From Robiginitomaculum sp. (GTDB taxonomy: Bacteria; Pseudomonadota; Alphaproteobacteria; Caulobacterales; Maricaulaceae): DNA of 6,281 nucleotides. A program made the position numbers and the translations under genes. The notes under the pieces were generated by a model. That model saw only the letters and a program-made list of their open reading frames with translations, ran no database searches and was not told the origin of the DNA. Shown piece by piece: positions 1 to 6,281 of this stretch. Within the stretch, counting starts at the first letter, position 1. Every line of letters begins with the position of its first letter. The stretch is from positions 1 to 6,281 of the forward strand of contig JALWUB010000232.1 of assembly GCA_026993275.1 (NCBI GenBank), given 5' to 3'.

Positions 1-148
1 GGGCGCTGACCGGGCGCTGATTGCGCTCCATCAGGTTCAGATAGCTGGCGGAGACGCCGATATCGGCGGCCATCTTCACCTGGGTCAGCCCCATCTGCTT
101 GCGCAGGCTTTTCAGGCGCGCGCCCGCAAAAAGTTTTTTCTCGGCCAT
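1..148 (-). CDS. XRE-family short-chain fatty acid / acetate metabolism regulator (RamB/ScfR-like), N-terminal part
   Basis: Reading the minus strand from the ATG at 148 gives 49 codons, beginning MAEKKLFAGARLKSLRKQMG, open to the window edge. Residues about 7-49 form a Cro/C1-type helix-turn-helix: an LTQVKMAADIGVS segment, then a recognition helix region ASYLNLMERNQRPVS. The 'SYLNLMERNQRP' block is typical of the XRE regulators called short-chain fatty acyl regulators, related to actinobacterial RamB. These are usually about 470 residues, with an IrrE/ImmA-like peptidase domain and a C-terminal zinc-type domain; those parts are outside the window, so this is expected rather than seen. It is transcribed divergently from aceA, and in this family aceA is a known target. 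No Shine-Dalgarno is visible before the ATG (the minus strand reads TTGTAATATCTG there), so translation may be leaderless or weak. Family assignment is good; the effector and the sign of regulation are inference. Confidence 0.85.
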   Translation of the reverse strand, partial: MAEKKLFAGARLKSLRKQMGLTQVKMAADIGVSASYLNLMERNQRPVSA

Positions 149-151
149 CAG

Positions 152-170
152 ATATTACAATATTTACAAT
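152..170. promoter_or_regulatory. Candidate operator: TTACAA direct repeat with an overlapping ATATT/AATAT palindrome
   Basis: TTACAA occurs at 155-160 and again at 164-169, 9 bases apart and so roughly one helical turn. The first copy lies inside an inverted repeat, ATATT (152-156) - AC - AATAT (159-163). The site ends only 3 bases upstream of the regulator's start codon, so a bound protein could block its expression. A near match in the opposite orientation, TTTGTAAA, lies at 245-252 on the aceA side. These words resemble the TTTGCAAA-like core described for RamB-type regulators. Direct sequence observation; the operator role is inferred. Confidence 0.45.
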
Positions 171-244
171 TTGACAGATAAACTATCATACAGCGCCAAC
201 ACGTAAACCCTTATTTCCTGTATTTATCTCTCAGGCATGGCATA

Positions 245-252
245 TTTGTAAA
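245..252. promoter_or_regulatory. Candidate operator half-site TTTGTAAA upstream of aceA
   Basis: TTTGTAAA differs by one base from the palindrome TTTGCAAA. Its reverse complement TTTACAAA matches 163-170 (TTTACAAT) at 7 of 8 positions. It lies 46 bases before the aceA start, where a repressor or activator could act on the aceA promoter. With the 152-170 site it forms an inverted pair about 80 bases apart. The short length makes chance occurrence possible. Confidence 0.35.
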
Positions 253-265
253 AGAAGTCAAACCA

Positions 266-294
266 AGAGGCCCGTAGGGCCTCTCCAGGAGGCC
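266..294 (+). promoter_or_regulatory. aceA leader: two mutually exclusive hairpins next to the Shine-Dalgarno
   Basis: Hairpin 1 pairs AGAGGCCC (266-273) with GGGCCTCT (277-284) around a GTA loop, a perfect 8-bp stem. Hairpin 2 pairs GGCCTC (278-283) with GAGGCC (289-294) around TCCAG, a 6-bp stem (7 with a T-G wobble) that covers the AGGAGG Shine-Dalgarno at 287-292. Both use the segment 278-283, so they cannot form together. Hairpin 1 leaves the ribosome site open; hairpin 2 hides it. Hairpin 1 looks more stable by base-pair count. The pairing is seen in sequence; a regulatory role is inferred. Confidence 0.5.
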
Positions 295-297
295 ATG

Positions 298-1590
<1,293 letters not shown>

Positions 1591-1599
1591 CCCGGCGCC

Positions 1600-1622
1600 G
1601 GGGCAGGCCTTTCGCCTGCCCC
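1600..1622 (+). terminator. Hairpin after aceA, probable terminator
   Basis: A perfect 9-bp stem, GGGGCAGGC (1600-1608) with GCCTGCCCC (1614-1622), and loop CTTTC begins 9 bases after the aceA stop. No U-tract follows directly; the nearest TTTT is at 1641-1644, inside a second weaker stem (CCGCC 1625-1629 with GGCGG 1645-1649). It may stop transcription inefficiently, or mainly protect the mRNA 3' end. Confidence 0.55.
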
Positions 1623-1652
1623 CTCCGCCCGGCCAGGACCTTTTGGCGGGCA

Positions 1653-1820
1653 CCTCACCCGCTGCGCAGGGGGGAAGAGAGTGCTGGTGGAAAGGAGCGG
1701 GCGCCCTCCATGGTTCGGCATTGCTCGCCAGGAGGGCGCCGGGCATGCCGCGCGTCGTCCCTTCTCCCCGGTGGGGAGAAGGTCAGAGCCTGCCCTTGCG
1801 AAAGCGAGGGCCGGGGTGAC
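1653..1820. repeat. REP-like palindromic repeat block, first unit
   Basis: The block runs from CCTCACCC (1653-1660) to a GGGGTGAC end near 1820. Three stems are visible: GGCGCCCTCC (1700-1709) with GGAGGGCGCC (1731-1740); CCTTCTCCCC (1760-1769) with GGGGAGAAGG (1773-1782) around a 3-base loop; and CCCTTGC (1793-1799) with GCGAGGG (1804-1810) around a GAAA tetraloop, with one T-G pair. The CTCCCC/GGGGAG palindrome with CCTCACCC ends is a common style of intergenic REP-like element in GC-rich proteobacteria. Unit borders are approximate, and part of the block may be unrelated sequence. No transposase is present. Confidence 0.6.
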
Positions 1821-1890
1821 GCGGGCGCTGGAAACGGTGTCCCCTTGAAAGCTTTACGGATCATACGAAGGCACGTCCTGCAAGCCTGCG

Positions 1891-1928
1891 CCCCTCACCC
1901 CCACCCTCTCCCCGCCGGGGAGAGGGAG
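1891..1928. repeat. REP-like palindrome, second unit
   Basis: CCTCACCC (1893-1900) precedes a perfect 10-bp stem, CCCTCTCCCC (1904-1913) with GGGGAGAGGG (1917-1926), around loop GCC. It is closely related to the 1760-1782 palindrome: the left arms CCTTCTCCCC and CCCTCTCCCC differ by one base. Together they support a dispersed repeat family rather than a one-off hairpin. Confidence 0.7.
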
Positions 1929-1963
1929 TCCCGCAGCATGGCTTGCCTATCGGTTCATCCCCG

Positions 1964-1993
1964 CCTCATCCTGAGCGAAGTCGAAGGGTGAGG
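1964..1993. repeat. Short palindromic repeat with GAGCGAAGTCGAAGG core
   Basis: CCTCATCCT (1964-1972) pairs with AGGGTGAGG (1985-1993) with one wobble, around a GAGCGAAGTCGA core. The word CCTGAGCGAAGTCGAAGG is a widespread intergenic repeat in many GC-rich bacteria (general knowledge, not searched here). Its right end, GGGTGAGG, is the inverse of the CCTCACCC at 1893-1900, so the two may bracket one composite element of about 100 bases. Confidence 0.65.
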
Positions 1994-2401
1994 GTGCCGC
2001 ATGGCCCGGTCCATGGCCTGGATGTCCTGTTTTTTGTGAGAAGCAAGCCATGGGCGGGCCATGTGCAGGCCAGTCTTGACGGTGCAAAGGCCAGTTCCGG
2101 CCAGTGTCGAACCAGAAGCGGTGAATAAGCAAACCATTTCAAGCCATTTCGGGCCACTGTGTGCGGGGATAAGTTTGCGCCTGTCCCCGCAAGGACACCG
2201 AAGCGGATAATCAGGCTGTGCGGGGCCTTCAAAGATGGCTCTGCACACGCGAATGAGATTGTGAATCAAGGCTCTGCATAGCCTTGCAGCCCTTCAGTGG
2301 TGCAAGGAAAGCCACCGTGCGCGCCCCAGACACCCTTGAAAGCCCGTTGCAGAGTCTCAAACAGCACTGCTGGTCCAGGAAAAAACACCGCTATCCCGGG
2401 G
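1994..2401. other. Intergenic stretch without a convincing gene; several hairpins
   Basis: No reading frame here has a Shine-Dalgarno, a recognisable protein or normal codon use for this genome. Visible structure: TGCGGGGA (2162-2169) with TCCCCGCA (2184-2191); CCTTGCA (2282-2288) with TGCAAGG (2301-2307); a 9-base direct repeat GGCTCTGCA at 2237-2245 and 2270-2278, with an inverse partial copy TGCAGAG at 2348-2354. GATAAT at 2206-2211 is -10-like but has no good -35. The stretch is less GC-rich than the genes beside it. It could be decayed sequence or house a small RNA ending at the 2402-2423 terminator. Confidence 0.5.
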
Positions 2402-2423
2402 AAAACCGCAAAGCGGTTTTTTT
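2402..2423 (+). terminator. Intrinsic terminator, strongest in the plus direction, possibly bidirectional
   Basis: AAAACCGC (2402-2409) pairs with GCGGTTTT (2413-2420) around an AAA loop, and T's run from 2417 to 2423. Read on the plus strand this is a compact stem with a seven-T tract. Read on the minus strand, the same stem is followed by only four T's, but it lies about 30 bases after the acetoacetyl-CoA synthetase stop and can serve as that gene's terminator. The nearest upstream plus-strand gene is aceA, over 800 bases away. Confidence 0.75.
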
Positions 2424-2437
2424 GAAACGCCGCGAAT

Positions 2438-2457
2438 GCTGATCCTTGCGGATCAGC
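2438..2457 (-). other. Hairpin spanning the stop codon of the acetoacetyl-CoA synthetase gene
   Basis: GCTGATCC (2438-2445) and GGATCAGC (2450-2457) form a perfect 8-bp stem around a 4-base loop. The gene's TGA stop (2455-2453 on the minus strand) lies inside one arm. It stands just before the 2402-2423 terminator in the minus direction and may protect the 3' end. No U-tract follows it directly, so it is not an intrinsic terminator by itself. Confidence 0.5.
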
Positions 2458-4414
2458 CGCGCAGCTCCGGCAGATCGCGAAAATTGTCCAGCGCTTCGGG
2501 ATTGGCCAGGGCGCTGGCGTTTTTCACCGCGCGGCCATGAATGACATCGCGCACCGCCAGTTCGGTGATCTTGCCGGACTTGGTGCGCGGAATGTCGGCG
2601 ACCTGGACAATCAGCGCCGGCACATGGCGCGGGCTGGCGCCGGAGCGGATCTTGGCCTTGATCTGCTTGATGAGGTCATCGGTGAGCGTTTCGCCCTCGC
2701 GCAGCACCACGAACAGGACGACGCGCACGTCATCGCCCTGGTCCTGGCCAACGCAGACGCTGTCCAGCACCTGCGGGATCTGCTCGACCTGATTGTAGAT
2801 CTCGGCCGTGCCGATGCGCACGCCGCCGGGATTGAGGGTGGCATCGGAGCGGCCGTAAATGATGACGCCGCCATGTTCGGTGATCTCGGCCCAGTCGCCA
2901 TGGCGCCAGATGCCGGGAAAATGCTCGAAATAGGCGGCGCGGTAGCGGCTCTTTTCCGGATCGTTCCAAAAGCCCAGGGGCTGGCTCGGAAACGGTTTGA
3001 CGCAGACCAGCTCGCCCTTTTCGCCGACCACCGGCTTGCCCTCCTCGTTCCACACTTCCACGGCCATGCCCAGGCCCGGGCCCTGAATCTCGCCCTCATA
3101 GACCGGCGACAGGGGATTGCCGAGCACAAAGCAGGAGACGATATCGGTGCCCCCCGACATGGAGGCAATCTGCGCGCCGGGGGCAATTTCCCTGGCGATG
3201 AAGGCGAAGCCTTCGGGGGAGAGGGGCGAGCCGGTGGAGCCGATCATGCGGATGGATGAGAGGTCATGTTCCCGGGCCGGGTGCTGGCCGGACTTGTGCA
3301 CCGCGTCGATCCACTTGGCGGAAATGCCGAAATAGTCACACTTCTCCCGGTCGGCAATGCGAAACAGAACGCGCCCGTCCATGGCGAAGGGCGAGCCGTC
3401 ATAGAGGATGATGGTGGAGCCGCCGCCAAGCCCGGCAACCAGCCAGTTCCACATCATCCAGCCGCATGTGGTGAAGAAGAACACCCGCGATTGCGGCCCG
3501 TTATCGCAATGCAGCTGGTGTTCCTTGAACTGTTGCAGCAACGCTCCGCCAGCCGAATGGATAATGCATTTCGGCTTGCCCGTGGTCCCCGACGAAAACA
3601 GGATGTAGAGCGGGTGATTGAAGGGCAGTGCCTTGTAGGGCACGCCGGCGCCGGTTTCAAGGAAAGCGTCCAGCGGGATGAAGCGCTCATCCTGGCCCAG
3701 ATCCGCCGCCGTGCCCGCGAAGGGCTCCACGATGATGTGCTGCAGGGAGGGGATGTTGCCGGCAATGGCGGGCAGTTTCGTGCCCACGTCAAAGCTCTTG
3801 CCGCCATAGCGGTAGCCATCGCAGGCAATCAGGATCTTGGGCTCTATCTGGCCGAAGCGGTCGGTGACGCCGCCAACGCCAAAATCCGGCGAGGCCGACG
3901 AGAACACCGCGCCAATCCAGGCCGCGCCCAGAAAGGCCGCCAGGGTTTGCGGCATGTTGGGCATGATCGCGGCAATGCGGTCGCCCTCGCGCACGCCATG
4001 GGCGAGATAGGCAGCGGCAAAGCGCCCGGCCTGTTCCTTCAGCTGTGCCCGGCTCCAGGCATATTGGCGGCCGTCCTCGGTCCAGAACACCACCGCTTCG
4101 TCCGAAGGGTGGCCGCGCTCGATCAGGTTTTCCGCTGCATTGATGCGGCCATCCGGAAAAAACTGCGCATCGGGCATGTTGCCGCCATTGCGCAGCACCT
4201 GGGCGCCGGGATCGCCCTTCATGAAACAGGCCTTCCACACCGCGCTCCAGAACCGCGGCAGGTCGGCAATGGACCACTCATGCAGTTCGGCATAGGCGTC
4301 GGGCATGAGCGGGTCGAGGCCTGCAGCGGCTTTGGCGAAACGGCCCATGCGGCAACTGGTCTTTTGCGCATCGGTGGGGGTCCACAAAATGCGGGTCTGT
4401 GTTTGCTGTTTCAT
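2453..4414 (-). CDS. Acetoacetyl-CoA synthetase (acetoacetate-CoA ligase)
   Basis: A 653-residue cytoplasmic member of the ANL adenylate-forming superfamily. By family it converts acetoacetate, ATP and CoA to acetoacetyl-CoA, AMP and PPi (EC 6.2.1.16), feeding thiolysis to acetyl-CoA or polyhydroxybutyrate metabolism. Visible parts: an N-terminal acetyl-CoA-synthetase-type region (about 40-100); the ATP-binding loop [10 protein letters not shown] (272-282) followed by [18 protein letters not shown] (315-324); SGGTDI (420-425); HGDWAE (505-510); the hinge block [16 protein letters not shown] (520-535); and PRTKSGK near the C-terminus (609-615) with the expected catalytic lysine 615. Length and the [19 protein letters not shown] stretch (175-193) fit acetoacetyl-CoA synthetase better than acetyl- or propionyl-CoA synthetase. 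The ATG at 4414 has only a GGGG-type weak ribosome site. It lies 48 bases after the symporter gene in the same direction and may be cotranscribed with it. All core motifs are intact. Confidence 0.94.
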   Translation of the reverse strand: MKQQTQTRILWTPTDAQKTSCRMGRFAKAAAGLDPLMPDAYAELHEWSIADLPRFWSAVWKACFMKGDPGAQVLRNGGNMPDAQFFPDGRINAAENLIERGHPSDEAVVFWTEDGRQYAWSRAQLKEQAGRFAAAYLAHGVREGDRIAAIMPNMPQTLAAFLGAAWIGAVFSSASPDFGVGGVTDRFGQIEPKILIACDGYRYGGKSFDVGTKLPAIAGNIPSLQHIIVEPFAGTAADLGQDERFIPLDAFLETGAGVPYKALPFNHPLYILFSSGTTGKPKCIIHSAGGALLQQFKEHQLHCDNGPQSRVFFFTTCGWMMWNWLVAGLGGGSTIILYDGSPFAMDGRVLFRIADREKCDYFGISAKWIDAVHKSGQHPAREHDLSSIRMIGSTGSPLSPEGFAFIAREIAPGAQIASMSGGTDIVSCFVLGNPLSPVYEGEIQGPGLGMAVEVWNEEGKPVVGEKGELVCVKPFPSQPLGFWNDPEKSRYRAAYFEHFPGIWRHGDWAEITEHGGVIIYGRSDATLNPGGVRIGTAEIYNQVEQIPQVLDSVCVGQDQGDDVRVVLFVVLREGETLTDDLIKQIKAKIRSGASPRHVPALIVQVADIPRTKSGKITELAVRDVIHGRAVKNASALANPEALDNFRDLPELRG

Positions 4415-4462
4415 GCCCCGTTTTCTAGGCCAGAAGCAGGGCCAGCGTCCAGTCGGCGGGTG

Positions 4463-6187
4463 TCAAAGGCTGTGCCGTGAAAGCCGCCAGACGGCCGCGC
4501 CAGCGGCCAGTGCGCCAAGGCCCAGAAACGCCGCCAGCAGCCCGTGTTCATAAAGCGCGGCGCCAATGGCGAACAGCAGGGCATAGACCCCCAGGGTGGC
4601 GATGGTGGCGCTCAGCACATGGCGTTTCAGCCCGGCGCTGGCGGGCACGCCCTCTTTGGCGATATGGGCGCGAAAGGCGGCCAGTTTGGCCGCCGGGGTG
4701 GGCGGCGTCAGCAATGTCACGGCAAGCCAGCCCGCTGTGGTCAGCGCCACCGTCAGCGCAAAGCGCTGCCAGGTCTGCAGGCTGGCCGGGGCGAACAGTT
4801 CCAGGCCCGCCGCGGCAAGCAGCGAGAACACCATGGCGGCAATCTCGCTCCAGGCATTGATGCGGCCCCAGAACCAGCGCAGGAAAAACAGCAGGCCGGT
4901 GCCCGCGCCCACGGCCAGCAGCAGCCGGAAGGCCTGCATGGCGCTTTGCAGGGCCAGCGCCAGCACAGCCGCCAGCACCATCAGCAGCACCGTTGCCGCC
5001 TGCCCGGCGCGCACCTTGTCGCGCTCGCTGGCCCGCGGCCGCAAGAAGCGGCTGTACACGTCATTGACCAGATAGGCAGAGCCCAGGTTGAGCATGGTCG
5101 ATATGGTCGAGATATAGGCCGCCAGGATGGAGGCGACGGCCAGGCCGATAAACCCGGCCGGCAGCAGCGTCAGCATGGCCGGATAGGCCAGATCATCCTG
5201 GATCAGCGCCGCATCCACATGGGGCAGGGCAGCCTTGAGGCTGGCCAGGTCCGGGAACACCACCAGCGAGGCCAGCGCCACGATGATCCACGGCCAGGGG
5301 CGCAGGGCGTAATGGGCAATGTTGAACAGCACCACCGCGCCAGTGGCGTTGCGCTCGTCCCTGGCCGCCAGCATGCGCTGCGCCACATAACCGCCGCCGC
5401 CGGGCTCGGCGCCCGGATACCAGGCGCTCCACCATTGCAGCAGCAGCGGCACCAGGAACAGGGGCACATACTGGTTGGGGTCTGAAAAGTCAGGCAGAAC
5501 CGGGCGCTTGTCCAGCACGGCGGAATGGAGCATGAGCCCGTGCAGGCCCCCGACGCCATCGTGGTGCAGCGCAAACCAGGCGGCGGCCACGGCTCCGGCC
5601 ATGGAGATGAGAAACAGGAAGAAGTCGGTCACGAGAACACCCAGCAGGCCGCCCGAGGCGCTCAGCAGCACTGTCGCCAGCCCGGCCACGGCGACGATCA
5701 GCAGCGGGGACAGGCCGAACAGGACATTGCCATATTTGACCAGCGCCAGGGTGACATTGGCCATCACCAGGACATTGAAAAACAGGCCCAGATAGATGGC
5801 GCGAAAGCCGCGCAGGAAGGCGGCCGGACGGCCCGCATAGCGCAGTTCGTAAAACGCGATGTCGGTGGTGACGCCAAGGCGGCGCCACAGGCGCGCATAG
5901 ATGAAGGCGGTGAGCATGCCGGTGATCAGAAACGCCCACCAGCTCCAATTGGCGGCAACGCCATTCTGGCGCACCAGGCCGGTGACCAGATTGGGCGTGT
6001 CGGTGGCAAAGGTGGTGGCCACCATGGAGGTGCCCAACAGCCACCAGGGCATGGCGCGGCTGCCCAGAAAGAAGGCTGCGGAATCCTTTTCGGCTCGTCG
6101 GCTGAGCACCAGGCCGGTGCCAATGATGAACACCAGCACGGCAGCGATGATGCCCCAGTCCAGTGCGCCCAGGTGGATGATGCTCAA
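4463..6187 (-). CDS. Sodium:solute symporter family (SSS) membrane protein, substrate unknown
   Basis: A 574-residue, strongly hydrophobic protein of the SSS family, which uses the sodium gradient to import solutes across the inner membrane. I see about 14 likely membrane segments, for example near 10-29, 79-98, 184-206, 241-259, 281-310, 398-415 and 525-567. Family features include FFLGSRAMPWWLLGTSMVAT (39-58), GGGGYVAQRMLAARDERNA (about 263-281) and AAYISTISTMLNLGSAYLVN (356-375), where the conserved Ser/Thr residues of the Na2 sodium site are expected. Start: TTG at 6187, whose TTGA overlaps the TGA of the gene before it. A GTG at 6247 would give 594 residues, but with a polar extension and a 64-base overlap, and the first internal Met (residue 46) would lose the first membrane segment. 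The substrate is not readable. Its neighbour suggests a short carboxylic acid, but this is only inference. The last two segments, after a charged loop (about 500-522), extend the usual 13-segment core. Confidence 0.9.
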   Translation of the reverse strand: MSIIHLGALDWGIIAAVLVFIIGTGLVLSRRAEKDSAAFFLGSRAMPWWLLGTSMVATTFATDTPNLVTGLVRQNGVAANWSWWAFLITGMLTAFIYARLWRRLGVTTDIAFYELRYAGRPAAFLRGFRAIYLGLFFNVLVMANVTLALVKYGNVLFGLSPLLIVAVAGLATVLLSASGGLLGVLVTDFFLFLISMAGAVAAAWFALHHDGVGGLHGLMLHSAVLDKRPVLPDFSDPNQYVPLFLVPLLLQWWSAWYPGAEPGGGGYVAQRMLAARDERNATGAVVLFNIAHYALRPWPWIIVALASLVVFPDLASLKAALPHVDAALIQDDLAYPAMLTLLPAGFIGLAVASILAAYISTISTMLNLGSAYLVNDVYSRFLRPRASERDKVRAGQAATVLLMVLAAVLALALQSAMQAFRLLLAVGAGTGLLFFLRWFWGRINAWSEIAAMVFSLLAAAGLELFAPASLQTWQRFALTVALTTAGWLAVTLLTPPTPAAKLAAFRAHIAKEGVPASAGLKRHVLSATIATLGVYALLFAIGAALYEHGLLAAFLGLGALAAGAAVWRLSRHSL

Positions 6188-6281
6188 GCGTCTTTCCCGA
6201 AGGTGCGGATGCAGGCATTGCCCGAAAGCGCCTTGTGCACCGGGCACTTGCCGGCAATCTGCAACAGGCGTTCGCGCTGTT
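6184..6281 (-). CDS. OsmC-family protein, C-terminal end (partial)
   Basis: The minus strand ends an open frame with the residues RERLLQIAGKCPVHKALSG followed by NACIRTFGKDA and a TGA stop at 6186-6184. The CPVHKALSG block matches the end of OsmC/YhfA-like proteins, including those fused behind an alpha/beta hydrolase, where this cysteine is the second of the redox pair. OsmC proteins detoxify organic hydroperoxides, but several YhfA-like members have no proven role. The start, the first cysteine and any fused hydrolase lie outside the window. Its stop overlaps the symporter's TTG start by the TTGA arrangement, so the two are probably cotranscribed and translationally coupled. Confidence 0.75.
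   Translation of the reverse strand, partial: QRERLLQIAGKCPVHKALSGNACIRTFGKDA

Larger units (their letters stand above)
149..294. promoter_or_regulatory. Divergent control region between the RamB-like regulator and aceA
   Basis: This 146-base gap separates two divergent start codons and is strikingly AT-rich from about 150 to 255 against a GC-rich background. It must hold promoters for both genes. I could not assign either one: a perfect TTGACA at 171-176 has no acceptable -10 hexamer 16-18 bases downstream. TATCAT at 184-189 is -10-like but sits only 15 bases after TTTACA (163-168). Operator-like repeats and leader hairpins are listed separately. Confidence 0.7.

Noticed and set aside
171..199. 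TTGACA at 171-176 as the -35 box of aceA
   Set aside because: The hexamers at the right distance (about 193-200, CGCCAA and neighbours) look nothing like a -10 box, so I do not call a promoter.
1653..1993. CRISPR array
   Set aside because: The repeats are palindromes of several kinds at irregular spacing, without identical direct repeats and uniform spacers, and no cas gene is present.
2095..2130. GTTCGACAC-like word on the minus strand, recalling a tRNA T-arm
   Set aside because: The flanking bases do not form the T stem, and no acceptor, anticodon or D arm can be drawn.
1955..2269. Minus-strand 104-codon open frame in the intergenic region
   Set aside because: Its end (PSTSLRMRRG) is simply the translated GAGCGAAGTCGAAGG repeat, a common false gene call; there is no Shine-Dalgarno and no recognisable family.
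4415..4466. Minus-strand TTGACA at 4466-4461 as a private promoter for acetoacetyl-CoA synthetase
   Set aside because: No -10-like hexamer follows at 16-18 bases; the CTAGAA nearer the start is about 32 bases away. A promoter here is possible but unsupported.
4424..4466. A frameshifted symporter tail: the shifted frame after the symporter stop reads TPADWTLALLLA before its own stop
   Set aside because: The tail is only 12 residues, and the symporter already ends with a normal membrane segment and a short basic tail. There is no slippery run at the junction.
3266..4480. Long plus-strand open frame (404 codons) opposite acetoacetyl-CoA synthetase, and similar ones at 2537-3259 and 4544-5485
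   Set aside because: They are antisense shadows of strongly coding minus-strand genes, with Gln/Gly/Arg/Ala-biased products and no recognisable domain or ribosome site.

Overview
The window comes from a GC-rich proteobacterial chromosome, most likely an alphaproteobacterium. The evidence is protein style: the RamB/ScfR-type regulator N-terminus beside a short-form isocitrate lyase, the acetoacetyl-CoA synthetase sequence, and REP-like palindromes. No 16S rRNA or other lineage marker is present, so the exact group stays open. There is no sign of a phage, transposon or CRISPR array.

Layout: (1) Positions 1-148, minus strand: the first 49 codons of an XRE-type regulator of short-chain fatty acid/acetate metabolism, cut by the window edge. 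(2) 149-297: a short AT-rich divergent control region, then a leader with two competing hairpins just before the aceA start. (3) 298-1590, plus strand: aceA, isocitrate lyase. (4) 1591-2452: about 860 bases without a convincing gene. It holds a hairpin after aceA, a cluster of REP-like palindromes (about 1653-1993), then unique sequence with several hairpins and an intrinsic terminator at 2402-2423 whose longer U-tract faces the plus strand, although no plus-strand gene lies just before it. (5) 2453-4414, minus strand: acetoacetyl-CoA synthetase. (6) 4463-6187, minus strand: a sodium:solute symporter family protein. (7) 6184-6281, minus strand: the C-terminal end of an OsmC-family protein whose stop overlaps the symporter's TTG start.

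The genes fit a theme of C2/C4 acid use. Acetoacetyl-CoA synthetase activates acetoacetate, from ketone bodies or polyhydroxybutyrate breakdown. Thiolysis, encoded elsewhere, would give acetyl-CoA, and isocitrate lyase lets acetyl-CoA feed biosynthesis through the glyoxylate shunt. The divergent regulator belongs to the family that controls this branch point in other bacteria. The OsmC-like, symporter and acetoacetyl-CoA synthetase genes run in one direction with a 4-base overlap and a 47-base gap, so they may be one transcript; the symporter's substrate cannot be read from sequence.

Most of the window is ordinary central metabolism. I did not find a clear new system. The parts most worth a second look are the mutually exclusive hairpins over the aceA Shine-Dalgarno, the divergent operator-like repeats, and the orphan plus-facing terminator.
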